Below are positions 15,128 to 22,472 of a stretch of 64,000 nucleotides of DNA, in pieces. Origin of the DNA: Bacteroidaceae bacterium (GTDB lineage Bacteria; Bacteroidota; Bacteroidia; Bacteroidales; Bacteroidaceae); the NCBI GenBank assembly GCA_017464345.1, contig JAFUAH010000006.1:62001-126000 (forward strand), in the 5' to 3' direction. Positions within the stretch are counted from its first letter, which is position 1. Each line of letters starts with the position of its first letter. Made by a program: the position numbers and the translations under genes. The notes under the pieces were generated by a model. The model saw only the letters and a list, made by a program, of their open reading frames with translations, made no database searches and was not told the origin of the DNA.

Positions 15128-17851
15128 ATGAATATGAAAAGGAAACTACTTTCATTGGCCGTGGCACTGCTAACCACGGTTGGAATGTGGGCGTACACAA
15201 CAACTAATTTAACCAGCGATGGGTGGACGCTAGTTTCAAGCCTTACAGATATTACGGATAATGTATATGTGTTCGTTGATGCTGGTTCCAGCAACTATGC
15301 TGTTGCGCGTAGTAGTGAGAATATAACTTATAAACCAATTTACCAGAGTTTAGCGGATCCTTTCATCACGCCAGGTGAAGTTTGGACAATTGAAAGCCGT
15401 TCTGATGGCTATGCCATTCGGAACGCCGAAAGCCAGTATTATTTCAATAGTGGCAGTGCTGGATGGGATGATTCTATGGCTGATACATACGATACAGGTA
15501 GTTTCACATTTACGCTTAATGGAACCAAATATGATATAAAAGGGGTTTCAAGCGCTGGATACGTAGGTCCATGGAATAATGATGGATCTGTCGCTTCTGA
15601 CTCCGAAAACATTGCTGCTAATAAGACAAGCGCTCAAGCTCCGGGTTTTTATGTTTATAAGATGGCAAAGGCTACGTATGCTTTAAAATATATGCAGGCT
15701 TTTCCTAACCTGACGGCCCCTGTTGATATGTCTTTCTTGATTGTCAATCCCACTATATATCAAAGTAATAATGATACGAATAAATTACCGACAGGATGGT
15801 CGAAATACGTCCAAACTACAGGTAATAGCCATTTTACGGAAGCAGGTAGTGGCAATACTCAATTGGAAGCATGGCATTGGACATCAGATCTTAACGCGGA
15901 TTATTATCAACAAGTAGAGAATCTCCCAGCTGGTAAATATGCTGCCACGGCTTATGTGCATAGTCGTGATGCCGCAGTAGGCAATGTGTATATATGGAAT
16001 GAAACAAATGGAAAGGCAAAAAGTGATAGCCCTGAGGCTGGAAATGACAAATATGCTGACAGGACCACTGCCTATCTGGTTATTCCGAACAATGGCTCTG
16101 CAAATGTCGGGATGGAGGTTTCTGGTACAGCAACATGGTTTACGGCTGACAACTTCCGTCTGCAGGCTGACCCCTACGTAAGTACCCTTGCCACGGCATT
16201 GCCCGATGACGGCAGCATGGAGGCAGGACTTTGGTATTATTTTACTGTGGTAAATGATGGTACCTACAACCTTGCCGGAACCACAAACCTGTCTGATATC
16301 ATATACACAACTGGTAGCACGACAACTTTAGGTGATGCGATTAGTGCAGGTAGTACATTCTCGTCATCGCAAGTCCTCAGTGCTGGAACCTATTATGTAA
16401 GGTCTTCTTCTGCCAATTGCCTGGCTCCCAATGCTGATGTCTATACCGCAGTGACCACTGCTGTTTCAACAATAGAAGGAACCCTTGGCTTCGAAGATGG
16501 TGAATATGCCCCTTATGCGAATGTGACCATGATAACTGGTGCATTGGCCACAGCAAAAAACATAACGGAAAGTAACTATACGGACTATTCATCTATCACC
16601 CTGCAGGACTTGGTATTCGGTCTTTTGAAGTCTAGCAACTGGAATGCTAACGACGGGGAAGTGAATGCCATATTCTGGGACTATTCGGATTTGGCAGAGA
16701 ATACAGACAAAGGTGAACCTCTTGGTTGGGATTTGGCCGGAAGTTCAAGTTCGGATCCTTATTACAACACACGTATTGTAAAGAATGTGGCAAGTAATGC
16801 AGGCTTGAATGCCGTGGATGGGAAGTATGCACTTTTTACAAAGACGCATACAAACTATGGCCTAATTGATGGATATACCTTGCCGCTGAAGGCTAAGGCT
16901 TATAAACTGACCTTCAAATATGGGGCATGGAATGAACCTTCGACAACTTCCATCTATTTGACAGATCCCAGTGGAAATAGAATAAACATCAGTGGAACAT
17001 TTTCGCCAGCAGAGACAGATGGATATTCTGTCGCAGAGCATTGGTATGATTATGTTGGCTACTTCGTGGCTCCGACGACTGGAGACTATGTTATTTATCT
17101 AAATCGCGATGACCTTGTATCTCCCTTAGTCCAGCGTCAACTTGTGATGGGTAATATCGAATTGAAATCGACAAGTACATTACCCATAGGCGCAGAGCAC
17201 TACGCCCCTGGCACCTATCCCCATGTGACGCTGAGCCGTACGTTCAAGAATGACCACTGGAATACCATCTGCCTGCCGTTTGCTGTAAGTGCTTCGGACA
17301 TTGAAGGGCAGTTCTCCGAGGTGAAGGAACTGAGCAGCATCACGGTGAATGGCGAAAACGTGAGCATGAAGTTCGCGGATGCCAGTGCTATGGCGGCTGG
17401 CAAACCCTATCTGGTGAAGACTGAGGAGGACGATGTCACCACAGTGACGGCTACCAACGTCGCCATCTCGGCAAGTCCCACCGTCAGCAACACCGTTGTG
17501 ACGGACGATGACAGCAACTACACCGTCACCTACGTGGGCACGTTCTCGGGTGCGTCGCTGAATGGGGACGACAACGCCAATGCATGGGTGGTGAGCAACA
17601 GCCTGTTGTACAATGTCAATAGCAACGTCAGTGTGGGTGCTTATCGTGGTTACTTCACGGTGGATGCTGTCGGCGGTAGTGTGAAGGGTCTGAGCCTCGG
17701 CTTCGATGACCTGGAAACGGCCATAGAGGCTATCGACAATGGCGATTCGAAGATGGACGGCGACGCCATCTATAACCTGGCCGGACAGCGTGTGCAGAAG
17801 GCCACGAAGGGCCTGTACATCATCAACGGCAAGAAGGTGATGGTGAAGTAA
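15128..17851 (+). CDS. Large secreted protein with T9SS-like C-terminal tail; mosaic composition
   Basis: A protein of 907 residues with a signal peptide ('RKLLSLAVALLTTVGMWA'). The first ~650 residues are low in charge and rich in Thr, Ser, Asn and Tyr, with beta-sandwich-like segments such as 'LPAGKYAATAYVHSRDA' and 'GTATWFTADNFRLQADPY', reminiscent of carbohydrate-binding modules. The end 'NLAGQRVQKATKGLYIINGK' is the C-terminal sorting-domain tail seen in Prevotella proteins exported by the type IX system; two other proteins in the window share it. The coding DNA is AT-rich with relaxed codon use up to ~17180, then GC-rich and host-like to the end. The substrate or ligand is unknown. Start at 15128 or at the second ATG six bases later. 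Confidence 0.8.
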   Translation: MNMKRKLLSLAVALLTTVGMWAYTTTNLTSDGWTLVSSLTDITDNVYVFVDAGSSNYAVARSSENITYKPIYQSLADPFITPGEVWTIESRSDGYAIRNAESQYYFNSGSAGWDDSMADTYDTGSFTFTLNGTKYDIKGVSSAGYVGPWNNDGSVASDSENIAANKTSAQAPGFYVYKMAKATYALKYMQAFPNLTAPVDMSFLIVNPTIYQSNNDTNKLPTGWSKYVQTTGNSHFTEAGSGNTQLEAWHWTSDLNADYYQQVENLPAGKYAATAYVHSRDAAVGNVYIWNETNGKAKSDSPEAGNDKYADRTTAYLVIPNNGSANVGMEVSGTATWFTADNFRLQADPYVSTLATALPDDGSMEAGLWYYFTVVNDGTYNLAGTTNLSDIIYTTGSTTTLGDAISAGSTFSSSQVLSAGTYYVRSSSANCLAPNADVYTAVTTAVSTIEGTLGFEDGEYAPYANVTMITGALATAKNITESNYTDYSSITLQDLVFGLLKSSNWNANDGEVNAIFWDYSDLAENTDKGEPLGWDLAGSSSSDPYYNTRIVKNVASNAGLNAVDGKYALFTKTHTNYGLIDGYTLPLKAKAYKLTFKYGAWNEPSTTSIYLTDPSGNRINISGTFSPAETDGYSVAEHWYDYVGYFVAPTTGDYVIYLNRDDLVSPLVQRQLVMGNIELKSTSTLPIGAEHYAPGTYPHVTLSRTFKNDHWNTICLPFAVSASDIEGQFSEVKELSSITVNGENVSMKFADASAMAAGKPYLVKTEEDDVTTVTATNVAISASPTVSNTVVTDDDSNYTVTYVGTFSGASLNGDDNANAWVVSNSLLYNVNSNVSVGAYRGYFTVDAVGGSVKGLSLGFDDLETAIEAIDNGDSKMDGDAIYNLAGQRVQKATKGLYIINGKKVMVK

Positions 17852-17952
17852 TCGAAAAGAAAGACCAAGAGTATGCCTCGGCCTCGTCGGGAGACGACCA
17901 GCCGCAGGTTGCAGCTCGAAGTTTTAATATAAGTAAGTTAGTAGCGGTATAG

Positions 17953-17978
17953 CCCGGGGCCTCAGCGGAGGCCCCGGG
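17953..17978. terminator. GC-rich hairpin after the secreted-protein gene
   Basis: An 11-bp perfect stem CCCGGGGCCTC/GAGGCCCCGGG with an AGCG loop. It lacks a run of T residues, so termination may be incomplete and the downstream peptide gene may be co-transcribed. Confidence 0.6.
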
Positions 17979-18041
17979 GATACCCAAAAAGAAAGCAGAA
18001 AGCAAGTAAAATAGTATAACAATAAAAAGTGACAGACGACT

Positions 18042-18224
18042 ATGAAAAAGACATATATACAACCCTTGACAGAGACTTATAATCTTAACTTGGCTGGTAA
18101 CGTGATGCAAGTGCTCACGGGCTCTACGCCTTCCGGAGACCGTGTCTTGGGGAGTGGTGGCTCTACGGAGGGCAATGTGACTGACGTCGATGCCAAGGGC
18201 GACAGCGGCTGGGACATCTGGTAA
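18042..18224 (+). CDS. 60-residue peptide with conserved-looking N-terminus (unknown function)
   Basis: The peptide begins 'MKKTYIQPLTETYNLNLAGN', followed by a Gly/Ser/Asp-rich segment and a C-terminus 'DSGWDIW'. Short Prevotella and Bacteroides proteins starting MKK.Y..P.TE and ending in an acidic or aromatic tail are familiar as unnamed hypothetical proteins, but I cannot name a domain. There is no signal peptide, membrane helix or cysteine. It lies 190 bp downstream of the secreted protein on the same strand, after a hairpin, and has no clear promoter of its own. It is followed by a pair of inverted repeat arrays. The start codon is ATG with 'GTGACAGACGACT' upstream, which is not a recognisable ribosome-binding site. 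Confidence 0.6.
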   Translation: MKKTYIQPLTETYNLNLAGNVMQVLTGSTPSGDRVLGSGGSTEGNVTDVDAKGDSGWDIW

Positions 18225-18227
18225 ATA

Positions 18228-18310
18228 GGACCACGGATTACAAAGATTACACGGATTATTAGTTTTGTCTTCCGGGACTGCTAATAATCCGTGTAATCTT
18301 CGTAATCTGG
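18228..18310. repeat. Inverted pair of GGATTA-CA/CGGATTATTAG arrays (hairpin) between convergent genes
   Basis: 'CCACGGATTACAAAGATTAC' followed by 'ACGGATTATTAG' (18231-18263) is mirrored by 'CTAATAATCCGTGTAATCTT' and 'CGTAATCTGG' (18280-18311). The arms are built of GATTAC/GGATT units. It probably also serves as a terminator between the peptide gene and rhaM. Confidence 0.75.
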
Positions 18311-18314
18311 TGGC

Positions 18315-18632
18315 TCAGTCCATGTGGAAGAGTTCGGGCAGGGGGATGGTGACGGGCGAATTGTCGGGGTTCACCTCCATGATGTCGGCCATCATGTTCC
18401 ACCAGCGCTGAGTGACGGGGTCCACGTCGGTGGTGTCCTGCGAACTGCCCTCGCCCTGGCACTCCTGGTAGGCGAAGAGGATGTTGGTGTCGCGGTCCCA
18501 GTAGATGCTGTAGTTGCCCACACCCTGGTCCTTAATCATTTGTTTCAGTTCGGGCCAGATGGCGGCGTGCCGCCGCTGGTATTCGTCCTCGAAGCCTGGC
18601 TTCAGGAACATCTTGAATGCAAAGCGTTTCAT
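18315..18632 (-). CDS. rhaM: L-rhamnose mutarotase
   Basis: A protein of 105 residues, the normal length for RhaM. It has 'YQRRHAAIWPELKQMIKDQG' and 'NYSIYWDRDTNILFAYQE', including the His and Tyr of the RhaM active site, and 'WWNMMADIMEVNPDNSPV' near the end. It interconverts the alpha and beta anomers of L-rhamnose in the cytoplasm. It is the last gene of the minus-strand rhamnose operon, 64 bp after the aldolase. That gap carries both a hairpin and a short repeat array. Confidence 0.95.
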   Translation of the reverse strand: MKRFAFKMFLKPGFEDEYQRRHAAIWPELKQMIKDQGVGNYSIYWDRDTNILFAYQECQGEGSSQDTTDVDPVTQRWWNMMADIMEVNPDNSPVTIPLPELFHMD

Positions 18633-18664
18633 TTGCTAAGGAGTTAAGAAGTTTAGGAATTAAG
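18633..18664 (-). repeat. GAATTAAGAAG-type repeats in the rhaD-rhaM gap
   Basis: Degenerate copies 'AGGAGTTAAGAAG', 'TTTAGGAATTAAGAAG' fill the 30 bp between the rhaM start and the hairpin. Confidence 0.5.
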
Positions 18665-18672
18665 AAGTTGTT

Positions 18673-18693
18673 AGGGGAGCAAAGTGCTCCCCT
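18673..18693. terminator. Hairpin after rhaD stop
   Basis: A 9-bp stem AGGGGAGCA/TGCTCCCCT with a 3-nt loop. The T-rich flank is on the plus strand, so for the minus-strand operon it is more likely an mRNA-processing or stability element than a full terminator. Confidence 0.55.
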
Positions 18694-18696
18694 TTC

Positions 18697-19518
18697 TTAT
18701 TTTACTCTTGTTTTCGGCAGGTTGAATACGTCCTGCACCTCGCGCATGGCCTCGGCAGTCATGCCGTCAGGCTCGGAACCCATCGAGCGGGCACACATGT
18801 AGATGTTGGCGGCCTTGCAGAGCACGTCCGTCTGGTCGAAGGCATCCATAATGTCGGTGCCTACGGCCACGGTGCCGTGCTTCTCCCAGAGCACCACGTC
18901 GTGCGTCCGTATCTGTTCCACCGTAGCCTCGGCCAGCGACACGCTGCCGGGCAGGGCATAGGGCACGATGCCGATGCCCAGGGGGGCGAAGGCCAGTGTC
19001 TCGGGTATCATGGACCAGAGGACGCGTGTCATCTCGTCGCCCTGGAGGAAACGGCGGATGTGTGACATGGCCACGAGTTCGATGGGGTGGGTGTGGAGCG
19101 TAGCCTTGTAGGTGCTCCCTGTCTCCAGCAGCAGGTTCTGCAGGGCCAGGTGGGTGGGCAGTTCGCTGGTGGGCACGACGGGTTCGTCGGCAATGATTTC
19201 GTACGAGGCGCAGTCGTCGCAGATGCGTACGATGCTGCCGTTCTGCATGGGCCAGCGGGCCAGGTCGCGCATACGCTTTCCCGTGCCCTTGCAGTAGAAG
19301 TACTTGCCCCGTAGCTGCGGTAGCACCATGCCTATCTGCACCACGGGGGCGATGGCGGGCATTCGGTGGCACTCGTCGTCCATCAGTTCAGTCACGTTCA
19401 CGGTGATGTTGCCGCCGTTGCGCTCGGCCCATCCCTTTTGCCACAGGTAGCCGGTCACTTCGGCCACCTGGTCGATGACGGCCTTCAGCTGAGGCCGTCC
19501 GTCCAGTATACTTTTCAT
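18697..19518 (-). CDS. rhaD: L-rhamnulose-1-phosphate aldolase
   Basis: A protein of 273 residues (E. coli RhaD 274) of the class II aldolase/adducin family. It cleaves L-rhamnulose 1-phosphate to dihydroxyacetone phosphate and L-lactaldehyde. It has 'WQKGWAERNGGNITVNVTE' at the N-terminus, the zinc-binding 'ATLHTHPIELVAM' (HxH) in the middle and 'DVVLWEKHGTVAVG' carrying the third His. The gap upstream to the permease holds an 8-nt repeat array. No lactaldehyde-processing gene is in the window. Confidence 0.95.
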   Translation of the reverse strand: MKSILDGRPQLKAVIDQVAEVTGYLWQKGWAERNGGNITVNVTELMDDECHRMPAIAPVVQIGMVLPQLRGKYFYCKGTGKRMRDLARWPMQNGSIVRICDDCASYEIIADEPVVPTSELPTHLALQNLLLETGSTYKATLHTHPIELVAMSHIRRFLQGDEMTRVLWSMIPETLAFAPLGIGIVPYALPGSVSLAEATVEQIRTHDVVLWEKHGTVAVGTDIMDAFDQTDVLCKAANIYMCARSMGSEPDGMTAEAMREVQDVFNLPKTRVK

Positions 19519-19602
19519 GTTATTTCGTTATTTCGATATTTCGATATTCCGATATTTCGTGATTTCGTTATTAGGTGATTTCGTTATTTCGATATTTCGC
19601 CA
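19519..19602 (-). repeat. 8-nt repeat array (GTTATTTC/GATATTTC) in the permease-rhaD gap
   Basis: About ten units of GTTATTTC or GATATTTC fill the gap and run into the permease C-terminal codons ('YGEISK' and stop). The same unit appears in two other gaps of this operon. Confidence 0.85.
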
Positions 19603-20918
19603 TATCTCTCCTGGGTTATCTGTTCCAGCGACTTGCCGCGTGTGTCGGGCGCACCGATGACACCGACCACCAGCGAAATCGTCAGCAGGGCGATCATGCA
19701 CCAGGCAGCCAGGGTGAAGCCCTCGCCGTTCTCGCCGTAGATGAGGGTGAAGACGATGCCCCAGACAGCCGACAGGCCACGAACCGCGAAGAACATCAGT
19801 CCCTGGGCTCCGGCACGGAACTTGGCCGGGAACAGTTCGCTGCCCCACAGGGCATAGAATATCTGCACCGAGAGGCCGCCGTTGATGCCCCACAGGATGG
19901 AGAACGCCCATAGGCTGCCCATGCCGTTCACGCCGACGATGATGACCCCCCACGTGGCGAGTGCTGCCAAGAGCCCCAGCACGTAGAAGAGTTTATGTGG
20001 CAGACGGTCTATCAGGAACGACAGCACGAAGGTCACGCCCACCACGAACGTCCATCCGGCGCAGGCGAGCATGTTGGCGTATTCGTTGCTGACACCGCCT
20101 GCCGTCTCGTAGATATGGGGCTGGAAGAAGCCCATCACTGAGGCCACGAGATTCCACGTCAGGTAGATGGTGGCCAGGAATAGGGCCGTCTTGACCGCAA
20201 TCCTGTTTTGGAACAATACCTTGATGTTATCGAGAAGCCCCGTCTTCTTGCCTTGCGACTTCTGGGCCTCAAACTCAGCGCTCTCCTGCAACCCGCGCTG
20301 CAGGTTCCAGGCCACGAAGGCCACGACGAAGAGGGAGAAGAAGACCACACGCGAACTGAAGACGTTCAGGGCTTCCGTGGTGAGCCCATCTCCGCCCACG
20401 GCATGAGCCAGGCTCTCCACCCAACTGAACAGATAGCCGCCAGGGGCAAAGAGCATACCCAAGAACAGGATTAGCATCGGGCCAAAGCCCCACGACATCT
20501 GCGAGATGCAGATGTTGCGGCCGCGGTTGCTCACCTCCGAACTCTCCGAGATGTAGGTCCACGAGGCAGGAACGCCGACGCCTACGGATATGCCCGTGAT
20601 GAGGAAACCTGCCAGCAACATGGGGAAGTTCACCGACAGCATCACCAGCAGCACGCCCGTCATATAGACCAGCAGGTTGTAGGTGAAGATGAACTTGCGA
20701 CCGTACTTGTCGGCGAGGATTCCGCCGATAATGGCACCGATGGCGGCCCCCAGACAGTTTGCACTGATAAAGTTGAGCCAGCCCAGGTGCACCTCCGACA
20801 GGCCCAGATAGTTCTGCCACAGCGTCAGTCCGCTGGCTCCGGCCACGATGGCCCCGGCGTCGAGGTAATTGTTGAGCGACACGGCCAGTGTGCTCTTCAG
20901 ACTTCCATTGTTTGCCAT
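19584..20918 (-). CDS. MFS sugar transporter, probably the rhamnose permease
   Basis: A protein of 444 residues with about twelve hydrophobic segments. It has the sugar-porter-like 'GGILADKYGRKFIFTYNLL' between TM2 and TM3 (GxxxDxxGRr) and, later, 'SELFPAKFRAGAQGLMF' (PxxxRxxxxG), which resembles the PESPR-type segment of sugar porters. Its place between the isomerase and aldolase genes suggests L-rhamnose uptake, equivalent to RhaP of Bacteroides rather than E. coli RhaT. The C-terminal codons are taken from the repeat array. The substrate is inferred from context only. Confidence 0.82.
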   Translation of the reverse strand: MANNGSLKSTLAVSLNNYLDAGAIVAGASGLTLWQNYLGLSEVHLGWLNFISANCLGAAIGAIIGGILADKYGRKFIFTYNLLVYMTGVLLVMLSVNFPMLLAGFLITGISVGVGVPASWTYISESSEVSNRGRNICISQMSWGFGPMLILFLGMLFAPGGYLFSWVESLAHAVGGDGLTTEALNVFSSRVVFFSLFVVAFVAWNLQRGLQESAEFEAQKSQGKKTGLLDNIKVLFQNRIAVKTALFLATIYLTWNLVASVMGFFQPHIYETAGGVSNEYANMLACAGWTFVVGVTFVLSFLIDRLPHKLFYVLGLLAALATWGVIIVGVNGMGSLWAFSILWGINGGLSVQIFYALWGSELFPAKFRAGAQGLMFFAVRGLSAVWGIVFTLIYGENGEGFTLAAWCMIALLTISLVVGVIGAPDTRGKSLEQITQERYGEISK

Positions 20919-20925
20919 AGATTTT

Positions 20926-20978
20926 TTTTGTTATGCCGTTATTTCGTTATTTCGTTATGCCGTTATTTCGTTTTAGCG
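20926..20978 (-). repeat. 8-nt repeat array (GTTATTTC) in the isomerase-permease gap
   Basis: About five GTTATTTC/GTTATGCC units, running up to the isomerase stop. Same unit as at 19519 and 22413. Confidence 0.8.
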
Positions 20979-22403
20979 GCAGACTACGTCACACTCGATG
21001 TTCAGTATCTTGGCCACCTTCAGGATGGTGTCGATGTGGTGTCCCACGGCGGCAGCCATGTGGTGGGTGGGGCCAGCCTCGCTCCACTTGTTCACGAACT
21101 CGCGACAGGGCAGGGAGAACTTCGTGCGCATGTTCGTGTCGCCGAACATGAAGATGGGGCCCTCCTCGTTCACACCCTCGGCCACCACGAACTTGAAGAC
21201 CCCGTTCCGGTCCTGCGTGATGGCCAGATAGGTGATGGGGCCCACGGGGGGATAGAACTGCGTGAGGTAGCCGCCGCCGCTCTTGCCATGGAACACGGGC
21301 ACGATCTTCATGGTCGGTTTCCGGGCCTGCGAGATGTCGTAGTCGCCAGAACCGCTGTGGCCGATGATGCAGATGTCCTTGGGGAAGTCGATGCTGTACA
21401 TTTCGGCCAGTGTGCCGGTGCCACTGATGGTCTTCAGGATAGACATGGCCATGGCCACCTTCATGTCGCCCTCCACGGCGCAGGCCGTGTGTTGCTTGAT
21501 GAGCATGGAGAAGGCTGGGATGAGCATGGAGTCCAGCTTGCCGGCCACACCCTGTGCAAAGCCGTCGTAGTGCGAGGCTATCATGCCCAGTTGCTCGTCC
21601 TTCACCCACTGTTCGAAGGCCACTACGTAGCAGGCCATGTCCCAGACCTTTTCGATGGTGCCTCCGCCCTCGATGTCGAAGGTGTCCAGTATGTCCTCGG
21701 CCTTCTGGCGGATGGCCGTCTCGTCAGTGACGTTGTCGGCGATGGCCCACATCTTTTCCCAATCGAACTGCTTGGTATAGACGAACATGCGGTGGTAGAG
21801 GTTCGTCTCGTCGATGTAGAGGTCCATCATGCCGGGGTACGGTCGGCCTATCTGGGCAATGTTGGTATCACGGAAGCGGCGGCGCACCTGTGCGGCACGG
21901 CACCAGTCCTCTATTTCGTGCTGCACCTGCGGGTCTCCGCCTTCCACCACACCGGTGATGACGGCCGAGCGCTTGCCGGCGCGGTTCAGGTCGGCCACCA
22001 TCTCGCCGATGGCTCCGCAGGCATAGAGTTCGCCCAGCCATGTGGGTATGTCAGTCCGGGCATAGTCGGGAGCCAGTTTTTTCTGCACGTTCACGATGAC
22101 CACGGGCACGTCCAGGTCGCGCACGGCGGGCAGCATGTTGTAGGAGGTGCAGTAGGTGAGCATCTGCAGGATGACGAGGTCGACGTCGGCTGCACGGAAC
22201 TTGTCGCCGGCCGCCATGGACTGCTCCTTGGTGGTCACCATGCCGCCGTCGATGATGTCGATGGTGTCGGGCAGTGTCTGCTTGAAGGCTGCGTACTGGC
22301 TCTCGAACTCGGGCACGAGCTGCGGGAACTGGGGGAGGTAGGCCTGTAGGGCGATGGAGAACACGCCTACGCGGGCTTTGGTTTCTACTAATGGTTTTGC
22401 CAT
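20973..22403 (-). CDS. FucI/AraA-fold ketol-isomerase, candidate L-rhamnose isomerase
   Basis: A protein of 476 residues. It does not resemble classical RhaA/RhaI (TIM barrel, ~420 residues) but has the layout of the L-fucose/L-arabinose isomerase superfamily: N-terminal 'FRAADVDLVILQMLTYCTS' (substrate-handling Rossmann-like domain), 'DLNRAGKRSAVITGVVEGGD', a central acidic region and C-terminal 'CIIGHSGSGDY...VPVFHGKSGGGY' with the metal-binding His and Glu candidates. It sits between rhamnulokinase and permease genes, where rhamnose isomerase is expected, and no other isomerase is in the operon. I infer it isomerises L-rhamnose to L-rhamnulose; biochemical identity is unproven. Confidence 0.75.
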   Translation of the reverse strand: MAKPLVETKARVGVFSIALQAYLPQFPQLVPEFESQYAAFKQTLPDTIDIIDGGMVTTKEQSMAAGDKFRAADVDLVILQMLTYCTSYNMLPAVRDLDVPVVIVNVQKKLAPDYARTDIPTWLGELYACGAIGEMVADLNRAGKRSAVITGVVEGGDPQVQHEIEDWCRAAQVRRRFRDTNIAQIGRPYPGMMDLYIDETNLYHRMFVYTKQFDWEKMWAIADNVTDETAIRQKAEDILDTFDIEGGGTIEKVWDMACYVVAFEQWVKDEQLGMIASHYDGFAQGVAGKLDSMLIPAFSMLIKQHTACAVEGDMKVAMAMSILKTISGTGTLAEMYSIDFPKDICIIGHSGSGDYDISQARKPTMKIVPVFHGKSGGGYLTQFYPPVGPITYLAITQDRNGVFKFVVAEGVNEEGPIFMFGDTNMRTKFSLPCREFVNKWSEAGPTHHMAAAVGHHIDTILKVAKILNIECDVVCR

Positions 22404-22412
22404 GATGATTTA

Positions 22413-22472
22413 TTGTTTTTGCGTTATTTCGAAATTTCGATATTTCGGTATTTCGATGTTTCGTTATTCTGC
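22413..22472 (-). repeat. 8-nt repeat array (GATATTTC/GTTATTTC) in the rhaB-isomerase gap
   Basis: About seven units such as GTTATTTC, GAAATTTC, GATATTTC, GGTATTTC and GATGTTTC, ending in the rhaB stop region ('LKIAE'). Confidence 0.8.
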
